A stretch of 9,740 nt of DNA from Cyanobacteria bacterium UBA1221 (GCA_002309425.1 DBXD01000090.1:1-9740); one strand, 5' to 3'. Positions 1-6,534 are shown, numbered from the stretch's first letter. Numbers and translations are program-made. The notes: generated from the sequence alone by a model not told the origin.

Positions 1-34
1 AACAAAACTTTGAAAATTAAATATCTGTAAATTC

Positions 35-121
35 GCTCCAGTGGCGGAATCGGTAGACGCGTCGGACTTAAAATCCGATCGGGGCTCAACCTCGGTGCCA
101 GTTCAAGTCTGGCCTGGAGCA
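35..121 (+). tRNA. tRNA-Leu, anticodon UAA
   Basis: This 87-nt class II tRNA decodes UUA leucine codons. The acceptor stem pairs GCTCCAG (35-41) with CTGGAGC (114-120), and the discriminator is A121. The anticodon stem TCGGA/TCCGA encloses the loop CTTAAAA (67-73), with anticodon TAA at 69-71. A long variable arm (about 79-96) is typical of leucine tRNAs. The T arm is GCCAG-TTCAAGT-CTGGC (97-113). The CCA end is not encoded, since GAT follows A121, so a CCA-adding enzyme is required; this is common in cyanobacteria but not unique to them. I see no convincing promoter in the 34 bases upstream. The last 18 nt are duplicated at 299-316. Confidence 0.97.
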
Positions 122-156
122 GATAAAAGACATACGGTGAGTATGTCTTTTTTATT
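104..156 (+). repeat. Direct repeat copy 1: tRNA-Leu 3' tail plus terminator
   Basis: This 53-bp unit starts in the T loop of the tRNA (CAAGTCTGGCC...), includes the 3' half of the acceptor stem and the whole terminator, and ends ATT. It matches 299-352 except for one substitution in the terminator loop (G137 versus A332) and one extra T in the second T-run. The offset between copies is 195 bp. Confidence 0.95.
126..153 (+). terminator. Intrinsic terminator of tRNA-Leu
   Basis: A perfect 10-bp stem, AAAGACATAC (126-135) with GTATGTCTTT (141-150), closes a GGTGA loop and runs into six T (148-153). It starts 5 nt after the tRNA discriminator base, so it should end tRNA transcription. Confidence 0.9.
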
Positions 157-298
157 GCCAGACTTTCACACGCAGGACTACATTCGAACTACGTTCTCAT
201 TTTGACCTGCGGTTTACCGAGAGATTTTGTTTTCAACAAAATCTCCGGCATGTGGTCTTGCCTTCAATCACCATGGCGGGTTCTTGGGCAATCCCGCA
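157..298. other. GC-richer hairpin-rich insert between tRNA-tail repeats
   Basis: I recognise no gene here. The 142-bp block is about 49% G+C by my count (69 of 142), visibly above the AT-rich surroundings. It holds CGCAGG/CCTGCG (171-176/206-211), an 11-bp perfect hairpin (221-231/235-245, loop TTC) extended by CCG/CGG (217-219/246-248) around a bulged A220, and GCGGG/CCCGC (276-280/293-297). GCCAGAC at 157-163 is the reverse complement of GTCTGGC at 302-308 in the second repeat, so the ends of the block can also pair. A small plus-strand open frame crosses it but has no family features, no ribosome-binding site and runs into the response regulator. The block could be an untranslated RNA, a miniature mobile or satellite element, or a remnant left after excision of a larger element. 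Confidence 0.6.
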
Positions 299-352
299 CA
301 AGTCTGGCCTGGAGCAGATAAAAGACATACGATGAGTATGTCTTTTTTTATT
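299..352 (+). repeat. Direct repeat copy 2: detached tRNA-Leu 3' fragment plus terminator
   Basis: This 54-bp near-identical copy of 104-156 carries 18 nt of tRNA 3' end (299-316) and the terminator but no 5' tRNA half, so it cannot form a tRNA. A tRNA 3' end regenerated on both sides of an insert is the usual footprint of site-specific integration at a tRNA gene. A partial tandem duplication is the alternative. No integrase lies nearby. Confidence 0.93.
321..349 (+). terminator. Duplicated intrinsic terminator
   Basis: The stem AAAGACATAC (321-330) pairs with GTATGTCTTT (336-345) around a GATGA loop and runs into seven T (343-349). It is the second copy of the tRNA terminator. Here it would end any transcript coming from 157-298 and insulate the response regulator gene. 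Its T-run lies where the -35 region of the next promoter would sit. Confidence 0.85.
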
Positions 353-367
353 CTAAAAGTGTTGTTG

Positions 368-373
368 TATAAT
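368..373 (+). promoter_or_regulatory. Candidate -10 box of the two-component operon; possible leaderless start
   Basis: A perfect TATAAT lies 7 nt before the ATG at 381, so initiation at the usual distance would fall at or next to the start codon. No purine-rich ribosome-binding site precedes the ATG. The -35 region is poor because it falls in the terminator T-run around 344-350. Confidence 0.5.
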
Positions 374-380
374 TATAACT

Positions 381-1079
381 ATGAGTATAAAGGATGCAAA
401 AATTTTAATAGTGGAAGATGAACCTCAAATTAATCGTTTGATTGAGTTAGTTCTTCAGTCCGATGGGTACTATAATATATCAAAAGCATTTGATGGAGAG
501 GATGCATATAATAAAGTATGTGCGGAAAATTATGATTTGGTTTTGCTGGATGTAATGCTGCCCGGTATAGATGGTTATACTTTGTGTAAAAAGATTCGGG
601 ATAGAAAAAATGAATATAGTGACACCCGGGTAATAATGCTGACTGCAAAGAAACTTGAGGAAGATATTATAGAAGGCTTTGAGAGCGGAGCAATAGATTA
701 TATATCAAAGCCTTTCAGTAACAAAATTCTTTTAGCAAGAGTAAAGGCGCACTTGCAAAATACAAAATTATCAAAAGATATTTATGAGTACAACGGTATA
801 ACTATGGATGACAGTAAAAAAGCTGTATATACAAAAAATAATTCTATTGAATTAACCAATTTTGAATACAGAATTTTTAAAATTTTCTTAAAAAATACCG
901 GCAGAGTTTTTTCAAGAGCACAATTACTGGAGCATTTGAGAGGTGAAGACGGGTTAAATGTATCCGAACGAGCGATTGATGTTCAAATATTGAATTTAAG
1001 AAGAAAGCTGAAAGATATTGCCGATTGTATTGAAACTATAAGGGGTGTCGGGTATCGGTTAAAGGATGCGCAGGTATGA
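381..1079 (+). CDS. OmpR/PhoB-family response regulator
   Basis: This 232-aa two-component response regulator is a DNA-binding transcription factor activated by phosphotransfer from the kinase encoded next to it. The receiver domain (about 6-125) has acidic residues E12 and D13, the phospho-acceptor D57 in LLLDVMLPG, switch Thr88 in MLTA and Lys110 in ISKP. The winged-helix effector domain (about 133-228) ends in the characteristic GVGYR (222-226). Length and domain order are typical of the family. The ATG at 381 is the only reasonable start, because starting later would cut into the first beta strand before VEDE. It has no Shine-Dalgarno and follows a -10-like box closely. The stop overlaps the kinase start (ATGA), indicating translational coupling. 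Its targets cannot be read from the window. Confidence 0.93.
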   Translation: MSIKDAKILIVEDEPQINRLIELVLQSDGYYNISKAFDGEDAYNKVCAENYDLVLLDVMLPGIDGYTLCKKIRDRKNEYSDTRVIMLTAKKLEEDIIEGFESGAIDYISKPFSNKILLARVKAHLQNTKLSKDIYEYNGITMDDSKKAVYTKNNSIELTNFEYRIFKIFLKNTGRVFSRAQLLEHLRGEDGLNVSERAIDVQILNLRRKLKDIADCIETIRGVGYRLKDAQV

Positions 1080-2464
1080 GAAATCGTGAAAGGTTTTGGC
1101 TAAAACGATTTTTATTTTTACTTGGGGTTGCCACTTTATTTATAATTGTTTCCCTGTATAATGTGGTACAGTTTAACAACTCGTATATACAGGAAGAAAA
1201 AGCAGAAATGGATATCTTCAAAAAGCAGATAGAATGGGTTGCTATTCCGCTGTTGGAGCGTAGGGATTATAAAAATTTAGAAAACTATGCAAAGGATTTT
1301 AAAGATGATGAAGAATTTTCTTTCAGAATATTTGATGAAAACAAAATGCAGATAATATCTTCTGTAAAAAATGAGAATACTGGAATTTCACAGGATGATA
1401 AACGCCTTTTGTGGAACAGGTATAATATTTTAGATTTATATTTACATTCTTACAATGATAAGAGTTTGGAAAAGGTTACAGAGTTTTATGCAGGAAATAA
1501 AAAATATTATTTGGAATTATCACTATCTCAGGAGTTTGTTATAAGTACAATTGTAAAAGCTCAAAAAAATATAATAGGTTTATCTTATTTTTGTTTATTT
1601 TTGTTATTGCTGACATTATTTCATATTTTTTATTCGGAGCGGAAAGAATTTAATGCTTTGGAGGATAGCGTAACAAAAATTGCCAAAGGAGAACTGGATA
1701 CGGAAATCGTTTTACCCAAAATAGGATTGTTATCAGAGCTAACTGTTGCGATAAGAGAAATGACATACAGGTTAAAGCAGCAAATTTTGAGACTGACAAA
1801 GTTAGAACAGTATCGCTCGGATTTTATATCAAACCTGTCACATGAAATAAAAACGCCCATAACGGCAGTAAATTCCGCCATTGAACTTATTCAGCCTGAT
1901 ACCAACTTATCAGAACTGAGTAAAGAATGTCTGGATATAATTAAAAATCAAACTTCAATGCTCAATTCTATTGTGCAGGATATACTTTCACTTGCAGAAA
2001 TCGATTTAGAAAAAAGTCTGGAGCACAAGAAGTTTGAAGAAGTTAAAATTTCGAGGATTCTTGGTATGGCAATAAGCAATCAGGGGATAGTAGACGCAGT
2101 TATCAATATAACAGGTAATGCAGATATTACAATTTTGTGCGATGAAAATTTAGCGGTAACGGCAATATCAAACCTGCTAAGCAATGCTGTAAAATACTCC
2201 GGCTCGGAAAAAATTGATATTATAATTACCCGGAATAATATAAGTACGGAAATAAGTATTAAAGATTATGGAATAGGTATTGCACAGGAACATTTGCCAA
2301 GAATTTTTGAACGATTTTACAGAGTAGATAAAGCCAGAAGCAGAAAAAACGGCGGTACAGGTTTAGGTTTAGCTATAACAAAGAATATAGCCGAACTTCA
2401 CGGGTGGAAGTTGAGTGTTGAAAGTGAAACAGGTGTAGGTACATGTTTTAAAATAATAATTTAG
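1076..2464 (+). CDS. Membrane HAMP sensor histidine kinase
   Basis: This 462-aa kinase senses an unknown signal and phosphorylates the response regulator encoded just upstream. Membrane segment 1 is about residues 11-31, followed by an extracytoplasmic sensor region of about 130 residues that I cannot assign to a known fold. Membrane segment 2 is about 165-186, followed by a HAMP linker (about 187-240). The dimerisation/phosphoacceptor domain contains NLSHEIKTP with catalytic His256. The ATPase domain has an N box (NLLSNAVKYS, Asn370), a G1 box (DYGIGI, 397-402), an F box (FERFYRVD, 411-418) and a G2 box (GGTGLGLAI, 426-434). All catalytic boxes are intact, so it should be active. The start overlaps the regulator's stop by 4 bp, with AAAGGA about 9 nt before it. 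Confidence 0.93.
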   Translation: MRNRERFWLKRFLFLLGVATLFIIVSLYNVVQFNNSYIQEEKAEMDIFKKQIEWVAIPLLERRDYKNLENYAKDFKDDEEFSFRIFDENKMQIISSVKNENTGISQDDKRLLWNRYNILDLYLHSYNDKSLEKVTEFYAGNKKYYLELSLSQEFVISTIVKAQKNIIGLSYFCLFLLLLTLFHIFYSERKEFNALEDSVTKIAKGELDTEIVLPKIGLLSELTVAIREMTYRLKQQILRLTKLEQYRSDFISNLSHEIKTPITAVNSAIELIQPDTNLSELSKECLDIIKNQTSMLNSIVQDILSLAEIDLEKSLEHKKFEEVKISRILGMAISNQGIVDAVINITGNADITILCDENLAVTAISNLLSNAVKYSGSEKIDIIITRNNISTEISIKDYGIGIAQEHLPRIFERFYRVDKARSRKNGGTGLGLAITKNIAELHGWKLSVESETGVGTCFKIII

Positions 2465-2524
2465 CCGCCTAACAAAATATTAACAATCTTTATATAAACT
2501 AATCATATTGCCAGTGAGGACTGT

Positions 2525-3511
2525 ATGATTAGCAAGAAAATTTTAATAATTAAATTCAGTGCGCTTGGGGATATGGTGCTTTCGACAATAATTCCCCATG
2601 CAATAAAACGGAGATACCCTGATATTGAAATACACTATTTGACATCACGGGCTAATACCGCATTATTAGAAAACTGCCCGGATGTTGACAGAATAATAAC
2701 TTACAACGGAAACTTTTTTGAATGTATCAGGATTATTTGGCAAGAGCGATATGATATTGTATTTTGTTTAAATTTTACACTTCGCTGTTATTTGTATACA
2801 TTTCTTGCTTTATCAAAAAAAATAGTATTTAAAAGTTTTAAAGGAACTTCCTGGGTCGAGAAGTATTTTAATACTGCCCAAAAAGTGTTTAAAGATCTCG
2901 AACTTCCTGAAAATCTGTATTTAAGTAACACGGATATCAAAATTTTAAATTCGGTAAAAGAGAGATTAAAGGCTTATAAAAGACCTTTCATAGTAATAAA
3001 TCCCGGCAAATATCACGGTAATGCAAGGCAAGGCCGGCTATGGAATATTAAAAATTGGGAAGACTTATCGGAGAAACTGCTATCCGAATATGGGGGAACT
3101 GTTTTCGTAAACGGAAACTCTTCCGAGAGGGATTATCATTTTGATTTAAAGCGAGAGAACTCGGTTGTGCTATCAGGCCTTCTGAATATAAAGGAAGCCT
3201 GTGCTCTGCTGTCTCTTGCTGACCTTGTGATATCAGGAGATTCAGGTCCGGTGCATATAGCATCTGCTTACAATGTAAAGACAATATCATTACTCGGATC
3301 TACATCTCCGGAGAAAATAAAACCGTATGGTGCAAACGGATTTTTTATTGCCCCCGAAACAGAATGTAAATATTGCTGGAAAAAGAAATGTAAATTATTA
3401 AAAGATAAATATGCCTATGCCCCTTGTATCGAAAGTATTACAGTAGAAAAGGTAATGAATAAAATCAAAAGTTGTGATTTGCTGACAGATATGCAAAAAT
3501 GCCGCAATTAA
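2525..3511 (+). CDS. GT9-family glycosyltransferase (heptosyltransferase-like)
   Basis: This 328-aa cytoplasmic, membrane-associated glycosyltransferase resembles ADP-heptose:LPS heptosyltransferases (GT-B fold, family 9), which add sugars to the lipopolysaccharide core. The N-terminal nucleotide-sugar-enzyme signature IIKFSALGDMVLS (8-20) includes Asp16, matching the conserved acidic residue near the start of WaaC/WaaF. The C-terminal half carries LVISGDSGPVHIA (234-246) and the following ISLLGSTSPE stretch, both hallmarks of the family. A cysteine cluster, C281-x2-C284-x4-C289 with C301, occurs near the C-terminus, as in many members. Acceptor and donor sugars cannot be inferred, so I give no waa symbol. 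GAGGA (2516-2520) precedes the ATG by 4 nt. A 60-bp gap separates it from the kinase, so co-transcription is possible. No other envelope-sugar gene is in the window. Confidence 0.85.
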   Translation: MISKKILIIKFSALGDMVLSTIIPHAIKRRYPDIEIHYLTSRANTALLENCPDVDRIITYNGNFFECIRIIWQERYDIVFCLNFTLRCYLYTFLALSKKIVFKSFKGTSWVEKYFNTAQKVFKDLELPENLYLSNTDIKILNSVKERLKAYKRPFIVINPGKYHGNARQGRLWNIKNWEDLSEKLLSEYGGTVFVNGNSSERDYHFDLKRENSVVLSGLLNIKEACALLSLADLVISGDSGPVHIASAYNVKTISLLGSTSPEKIKPYGANGFFIAPETECKYCWKKKCKLLKDKYAYAPCIESITVEKVMNKIKSCDLLTDMQKCRN

Positions 3512-3675
3512 TTTTTTGAAACTCAAAATCTTTCATTTTTAACGGGAAATTTTATTTTCTCAATACCCTTACGTAGGGCTATTTGTAAAAACTGATTACT
3601 TATAGGTAAACTTTATTTTATGCAAATATAGCAAAAGACTGTAATTTTTTATTAATGTCTGTTGGTGTAAAAATC

Positions 3676-3704
3676 TTGCCATGATTTATAAAATTTGCTA
3701 TAAT
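3676..3704 (+). promoter_or_regulatory. Sigma-70-type promoter of rsfS operon
   Basis: TTGCCA (3676-3681) is separated by 17 bp from TATAAT (3699-3704), which carries an extended TGC just before it (3696-3698). Start would be near 3711, immediately before the AGAGGT ribosome-binding site (3714-3719), giving a leader of only about 13 nt. The rest of the 3512-3723 gap is AT-rich. Apart from a weak CCCT/AGGG hairpin at about 3566-3578, I see no terminator for the glycosyltransferase there. Confidence 0.8.
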
Positions 3705-3723
3705 CAGCCATAAAGAGGTATAA

Positions 3724-4143
3724 ATGACAAAGGATACGGATTCAAAATTATTGGCTTGTGTTATAGCCAGAGTGTTAGATGATAAATTAGGCAAGGATGT
3801 TTCTATACTGAATATAGGGCACGTTTCATCTCTTGCCGATTATTTTGTTTTGGTTACCGGTGATTCAACTCCTCAGGTAAAGGCGCTTATGGAGGCGGTA
3901 AAAGAAAATATCAAAAAAAATTTTGCAAGAAGTCCGGTAAGAATAGAAAGCGACACAAAAAACCGTTGGAATTTGCTGGATTATGGAGATGTAGTTGTGC
4001 ATATTCTCCACAGGGATGAGAGAGAAGCATATGCTATTGAGAAGTTTTGGAATAATGCGTACAGCATCTTAGATGATGAATGGCGCGAAATTTCAAAAGA
4101 CTACTCAATTTATGAAGAAAGTTATAAAAAAGAGAGAGTATAA
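3724..4143 (+). CDS. rsfS: Ribosomal silencing factor RsfS (Iojap/DUF143)
   Basis: This 139-aa protein binds uL14 on the large ribosomal subunit and blocks joining of the subunits, lowering translation when nutrients are scarce (known for the family). It shows the family signatures LADYFVLVTGDSTPQV (37-52) and WNLLDYGDVVVHILHR (82-97), followed by a YAIEKFWNNA segment. The last 25 or so residues, charged and rich in Glu and Lys, extend past the usual conserved end. The start has a good AGAGGT at 5-nt spacing and lies just downstream of a strong promoter. It is first in a run with the TPR gene (1 base between stop and the next ATG) and the Tic20-like gene. Confidence 0.92.
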   Translation: MTKDTDSKLLACVIARVLDDKLGKDVSILNIGHVSSLADYFVLVTGDSTPQVKALMEAVKENIKKNFARSPVRIESDTKNRWNLLDYGDVVVHILHRDEREAYAIEKFWNNAYSILDDEWREISKDYSIYEESYKKERV

Positions 4144-4144
4144 T

Positions 4145-5203
4145 ATGGAAAAACAGGATTTAGAAAAACAGATTAACGAGACTTTGATGCTTATGGCGCA
4201 GGAACCTAAAAATCTTGAAAATTATCATAAGTTATCAAGGTTGTATATGGAAGAACAGAATTACGACAAAGTGATTTCTGTTTTGGAAAGTGTTTTGGCG
4301 ATAGACCCGAATGATGTACAGGCATTGGTCGGAATGGGTACTATGTGGTATTATGAAAAAGATTTTAGGAAATCCCTTTCTTATTACAACAGGGCACTTG
4401 ATATAAATCCTAAAAATTACCTTATTTATTACAATATCGGTAATGTTTTTGCAGAATGGAAAAATTTTCCAAAGGCTCTTTTCTATTACAACAGGGCTAT
4501 TGACCTGAATTCTAAAAATCCTGAATTATACAATGCAATAGCACTTTTGTACCAGGATAATGAAGATTATATCGAATCAAAAGCATACTACGAAAAAGCG
4601 TTATCGCTGGATCCTCAAAATGTCACTGCTCTTGTGGATATGGGAAATGTTTGTTTTAAATTATTCGATTATGAAACTGCTTTAGATTTATATAAGAGAG
4701 TTTATGACTTGAATATAGATAATAAAGTAGTTGCGATCTGTATCGGAAATACCTATGCACTGATGAAGCAAAAAGAGAATGCCTATGAATATTTTGAAAA
4801 AGCATTGGCAATGGACGGCGATAACTACCGTGCGTATTCTTGTTATGCGATTGCGCTTTCCGAGTTTGGTGAATATGACAGAGCTATAGATATGTATAAA
4901 AAAGCAATAGAACTCGAACCCAAGACGGCTAATGCTTATCAGTTATTGGCAAACCTTTATACGAATATAGGCAGAGTTGATGATGCGGTTGAAATGTATA
5001 AGAGTGTTTTGCATTTCTTGCCGAATGATGCTCAGACATATTTGCTCTTAGGAAACGGGCATTATCTTCAGGGAGATATAGAAAAATCAATAGCAGCATA
5101 CAGAGCAGCTATAAACCTTGAACCCGCAAATGATGAACATAAACTTGTATATAAAGTTGTATTAGACGAATACATTGATAAAAAACGCAGAGGGGAAATA
5201 TAG
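4145..5203 (+). CDS. Tetratricopeptide-repeat protein with nine tandem repeats
   Basis: This 352-aa protein is built almost wholly of TPRs, helical scaffolds for protein-protein contact. I count nine ungapped 34-residue repeats, at about 22-55, 56-89, 90-123, 124-157, 158-191, 192-225, 226-259, 260-293 and 294-327, most ending in a D/N-P-type turn (AIDP, DINP, SLDP, ELEP, NLEP). A 21-residue charged lead and a 25-residue basic/acidic tail flank them. There is no signal peptide or membrane segment, so it should be cytosolic. I place the start at the ATG at 4145, one base after the rsfS stop and preceded by GAGAGAG. The in-frame ATG at 4073 would lie inside rsfS and lacks support. Partner and function are unknown. 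Position between RsfS and a Tic20-like protein hints at a role in translation or protein delivery. Confidence 0.88.
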   Translation: MEKQDLEKQINETLMLMAQEPKNLENYHKLSRLYMEEQNYDKVISVLESVLAIDPNDVQALVGMGTMWYYEKDFRKSLSYYNRALDINPKNYLIYYNIGNVFAEWKNFPKALFYYNRAIDLNSKNPELYNAIALLYQDNEDYIESKAYYEKALSLDPQNVTALVDMGNVCFKLFDYETALDLYKRVYDLNIDNKVVAICIGNTYALMKQKENAYEYFEKALAMDGDNYRAYSCYAIALSEFGEYDRAIDMYKKAIELEPKTANAYQLLANLYTNIGRVDDAVEMYKSVLHFLPNDAQTYLLLGNGHYLQGDIEKSIAAYRAAINLEPANDEHKLVYKVVLDEYIDKKRRGEI

Positions 5204-5209
5204 TTTGCT

Positions 5210-5617
5210 ATGAAATATGATACCCCGACAATTCCTGATAGAGTTATAGCAGGGTTATCGTATCTTACGTCCGGGTTTGCCGGCTTTGCCTGGCTGATTA
5301 TTTGCGTCGTAAGAGGTAAGTTCCCTGAGAGATTTTTGAGTTACCACATAGCGCAATCAATATTCTTATTTTTGTGTTATGTAGTTATAAATGCAATATT
5401 TTGGTTTTTGGTAAATATGTTAAGTTATATTCCGGTAATAAATCGGATAACAAGACAGTTAATTTATATTTTTAACCATCCTGTTGTATTCGGATATTCT
5501 TTTATGCAGTGTCTGATATACGGAATACTTTTATATCTGGCGGTTTTTGCTTTTATGGGACTGTATTCATATTTACCATGGGTATCTGATATTATAATGT
5601 ATAACGTAAAGCGGTAA
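5210..5617 (+). CDS. Tic20-like integral membrane protein
   Basis: This 135-aa polytopic membrane protein has hydrophobic segments at about 15-34, 45-71 and 92-122, the last two probably covering more than one crossing. The opening IPDRVIAGLSYL, the middle FPERFLSYHIAQSIFL and the ending YLPWVSDIIMYNVKR resemble Tic20-type proteins of cyanobacteria, whose plastid relatives belong to the inner-envelope protein import channel. The bacterial role is not settled. The resemblance is from memory of the family, so the name is tentative; a DUF4870-like small membrane protein is the main alternative. It starts 6 bp after the TPR stop. The nearest purine-rich stretch, AGGGG (5191-5195), is 14 nt from the ATG, so translation may depend on coupling to the TPR gene. 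Confidence 0.6.
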   Translation: MKYDTPTIPDRVIAGLSYLTSGFAGFAWLIICVVRGKFPERFLSYHIAQSIFLFLCYVVINAIFWFLVNMLSYIPVINRITRQLIYIFNHPVVFGYSFMQCLIYGILLYLAVFAFMGLYSYLPWVSDIIMYNVKR

Positions 5618-5641
5618 ATATTAAATAACTTAATAACCCTC

Positions 5642-5670
5642 TTGCGTATATTTTTTGTGTATGTTAGTAT
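5642..5670 (+). promoter_or_regulatory. Candidate extended -10 promoter upstream of rpmE
   Basis: TTGCGT (5642-5647) is 17 bp from TAGTAT (5665-5670), preceded by TGT in the extended -10 position. The match to consensus is modest. A start near 5677 would give a leader of about 57 nt containing a small TCAAG/CTTGA hairpin (5697-5701/5710-5714). Confidence 0.35.
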
Positions 5671-5733
5671 TCTTTTAGTCGAAATTTACATAATTATCAA
5701 GTTTGGAATCTTGAGAAAAGAAAGAGGTACACT

Positions 5734-5937
5734 ATGAAAGACGGAATTCATCCTGATTATAAGAAAACTGTTATCAAATGCGTATGCGGTAACGAAATAG
5801 AAACTGGTTCTGTTGCAGAAGGTATTACTGTTGAAATTTGCAACAACTGCCACCCGTTCTATACAGGACAGCAAAAAATCTTAGACTCTGAAGGTAGAGT
5901 TGAAAGATTTAACAAACGTTACGGTAACAAGAAGTAA
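5734..5937 (+). CDS. rpmE: Ribosomal protein bL31, zinc-ribbon type
   Basis: This 67-aa large-subunit protein forms a bridge between ribosomal subunits. It opens MKDGIHPDYKK and carries the zinc ligands C16 and C18 (CVCGN) and C36 and C39 (ICNNCHPFYTG), so it is the zinc-containing (C+) form rather than the cysteine-free paralogue induced under zinc starvation in some bacteria. The ending GRVERFNKRYG is the conserved family tail, and full length matches the family. AGAGG (5723-5727) lies 6 nt before the ATG. It ends 13 nt before a strong terminator hairpin. It is separated by 116 bp from the Tic20-like gene, so it probably has its own promoter. Confidence 0.97.
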   Translation: MKDGIHPDYKKTVIKCVCGNEIETGSVAEGITVEICNNCHPFYTGQQKILDSEGRVERFNKRYGNKK

Positions 5938-5950
5938 AAATATTAAGGTA

Positions 5951-5978
5951 AAAAGGACCGTTAATCGGTCCTTTTTTT
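5951..5978. terminator. Bidirectional intrinsic terminator between rpmE and the anti-sigma gene
   Basis: The perfect stem AAAAGGACCG (5951-5960) and CGGTCCTTTT (5966-5975) encloses the loop TTAAT. Seven T follow on the plus strand (5972-5978), and five A precede the stem core on the plus strand (5950-5954), giving a T-run on the minus strand. It therefore serves both convergent genes. The anti-sigma stop codon (complement of 5977-5979) overlaps its edge. Confidence 0.92.
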
Positions 5979-6534
5979 ATGTATAAAATAAAATTAAAAT
6001 ACTTGTAACAAAGGATATTATAATAAGTAGTAACAGGGAAAATCTGTTTTGGGTGTATTCGTTAGGACGATTGTTCTTCTCTTTACGGGTTAATTTATCT
6101 ATGGTTAATTCAGACAAGTCTTTTTTTAGTTTTGATTTTGTTTTGCTGAATGAATCTTGCAGTATTTGTCTGAAATATATCATATCTTCAAGATCCTGTC
6201 TTGCAGTAGGACTCAATATCGCAAATTTTTTTATACGGATATTTTCTCTGTCATCAAGTTCGTTATCCAGATAAGAGGACAAGTTATTTTGAAAATTCAT
6301 GTACTCTCTTTCCATAAAAGTGTTTATTAACAGAGTATCCTCATCTTCTGTGCAAATTTTTTCTTTCATTTCCTGATAATTCTTTTTTATCCGAAGCATA
6401 CTCATATATCTTTCACGGCAATTTGGGCAGGTATTCAGGTGGTACTCAATCTCCCCGATTAATTTGTCACTAAGTTTTTTATCTATAAAGTATGTCAGTA
6501 GTATTGAAACCTGTTCGCAATTTAATTCTTTCAT
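5977..6534 (-). CDS. Zinc-finger anti-sigma factor, tail-anchored in the membrane
   Basis: This 185-aa protein should hold the adjacent sigma factor inactive at the membrane. The N-terminal ZAS (zf-HC2) domain has H32-x3-C36-x2-C39 (HLNTCPNC), with C6 as a possible fourth ligand, close to the H6/H31/C35/C38 spacing of ChrR. A second region at about 85-125 aligns without gaps to the first at an offset of 72 residues (YLDNEL, SPTARQDL), but its ligand positions are F104, S108 and A111. The only membrane segment is about 165-183 and just two residues follow, so there is no extracytoplasmic sensor domain. The start has AAGG 7 nt before it, and the gene lies 22 bp after the sigma gene, the standard regulator-antagonist order. 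What releases the sigma factor cannot be read from the sequence. Confidence 0.87.
   Translation of the reverse strand: MKELNCEQVSILLTYFIDKKLSDKLIGEIEYHLNTCPNCRERYMSMLRIKKNYQEMKEKICTEDEDTLLINTFMEREYMNFQNNLSSYLDNELDDRENIRIKKFAILSPTARQDLEDMIYFRQILQDSFSKTKSKLKKDLSELTIDKLTRKEKNNRPNEYTQNRFSLLLLIIISFVTSILILFYT

Noticed and set aside
104..352. CRISPR-like repeat-spacer pair
   Set aside because: There are only two copies and each contains a tRNA end and a terminator. There is no array and no cas gene.
227..421. Small plus-strand open frame across the insert, the second tRNA tail and the regulator start
   Set aside because: It has no ribosome-binding site or recognisable domain, crosses a terminator hairpin and overlaps the response regulator. 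It is more likely chance coding through a structured block.
2480..2509. TTAACA and CATATT as a separate promoter for the glycosyltransferase
   Set aside because: The match is weak, the spacing is 18 bp and the start would fall on the ribosome-binding site. In such AT-rich sequence this is expected by chance.
3566..3578. CCCTTACGTAGGG as a terminator after the glycosyltransferase
   Set aside because: The stem is only 4 bp and no T-run follows it.
4073..4144. Upstream ATG that would lengthen the TPR protein by 24 residues
   Set aside because: The extension lies inside rsfS and its residues do not belong to a TPR. The ATG at 4145 has a purine-rich site and starts one base after the rsfS stop.
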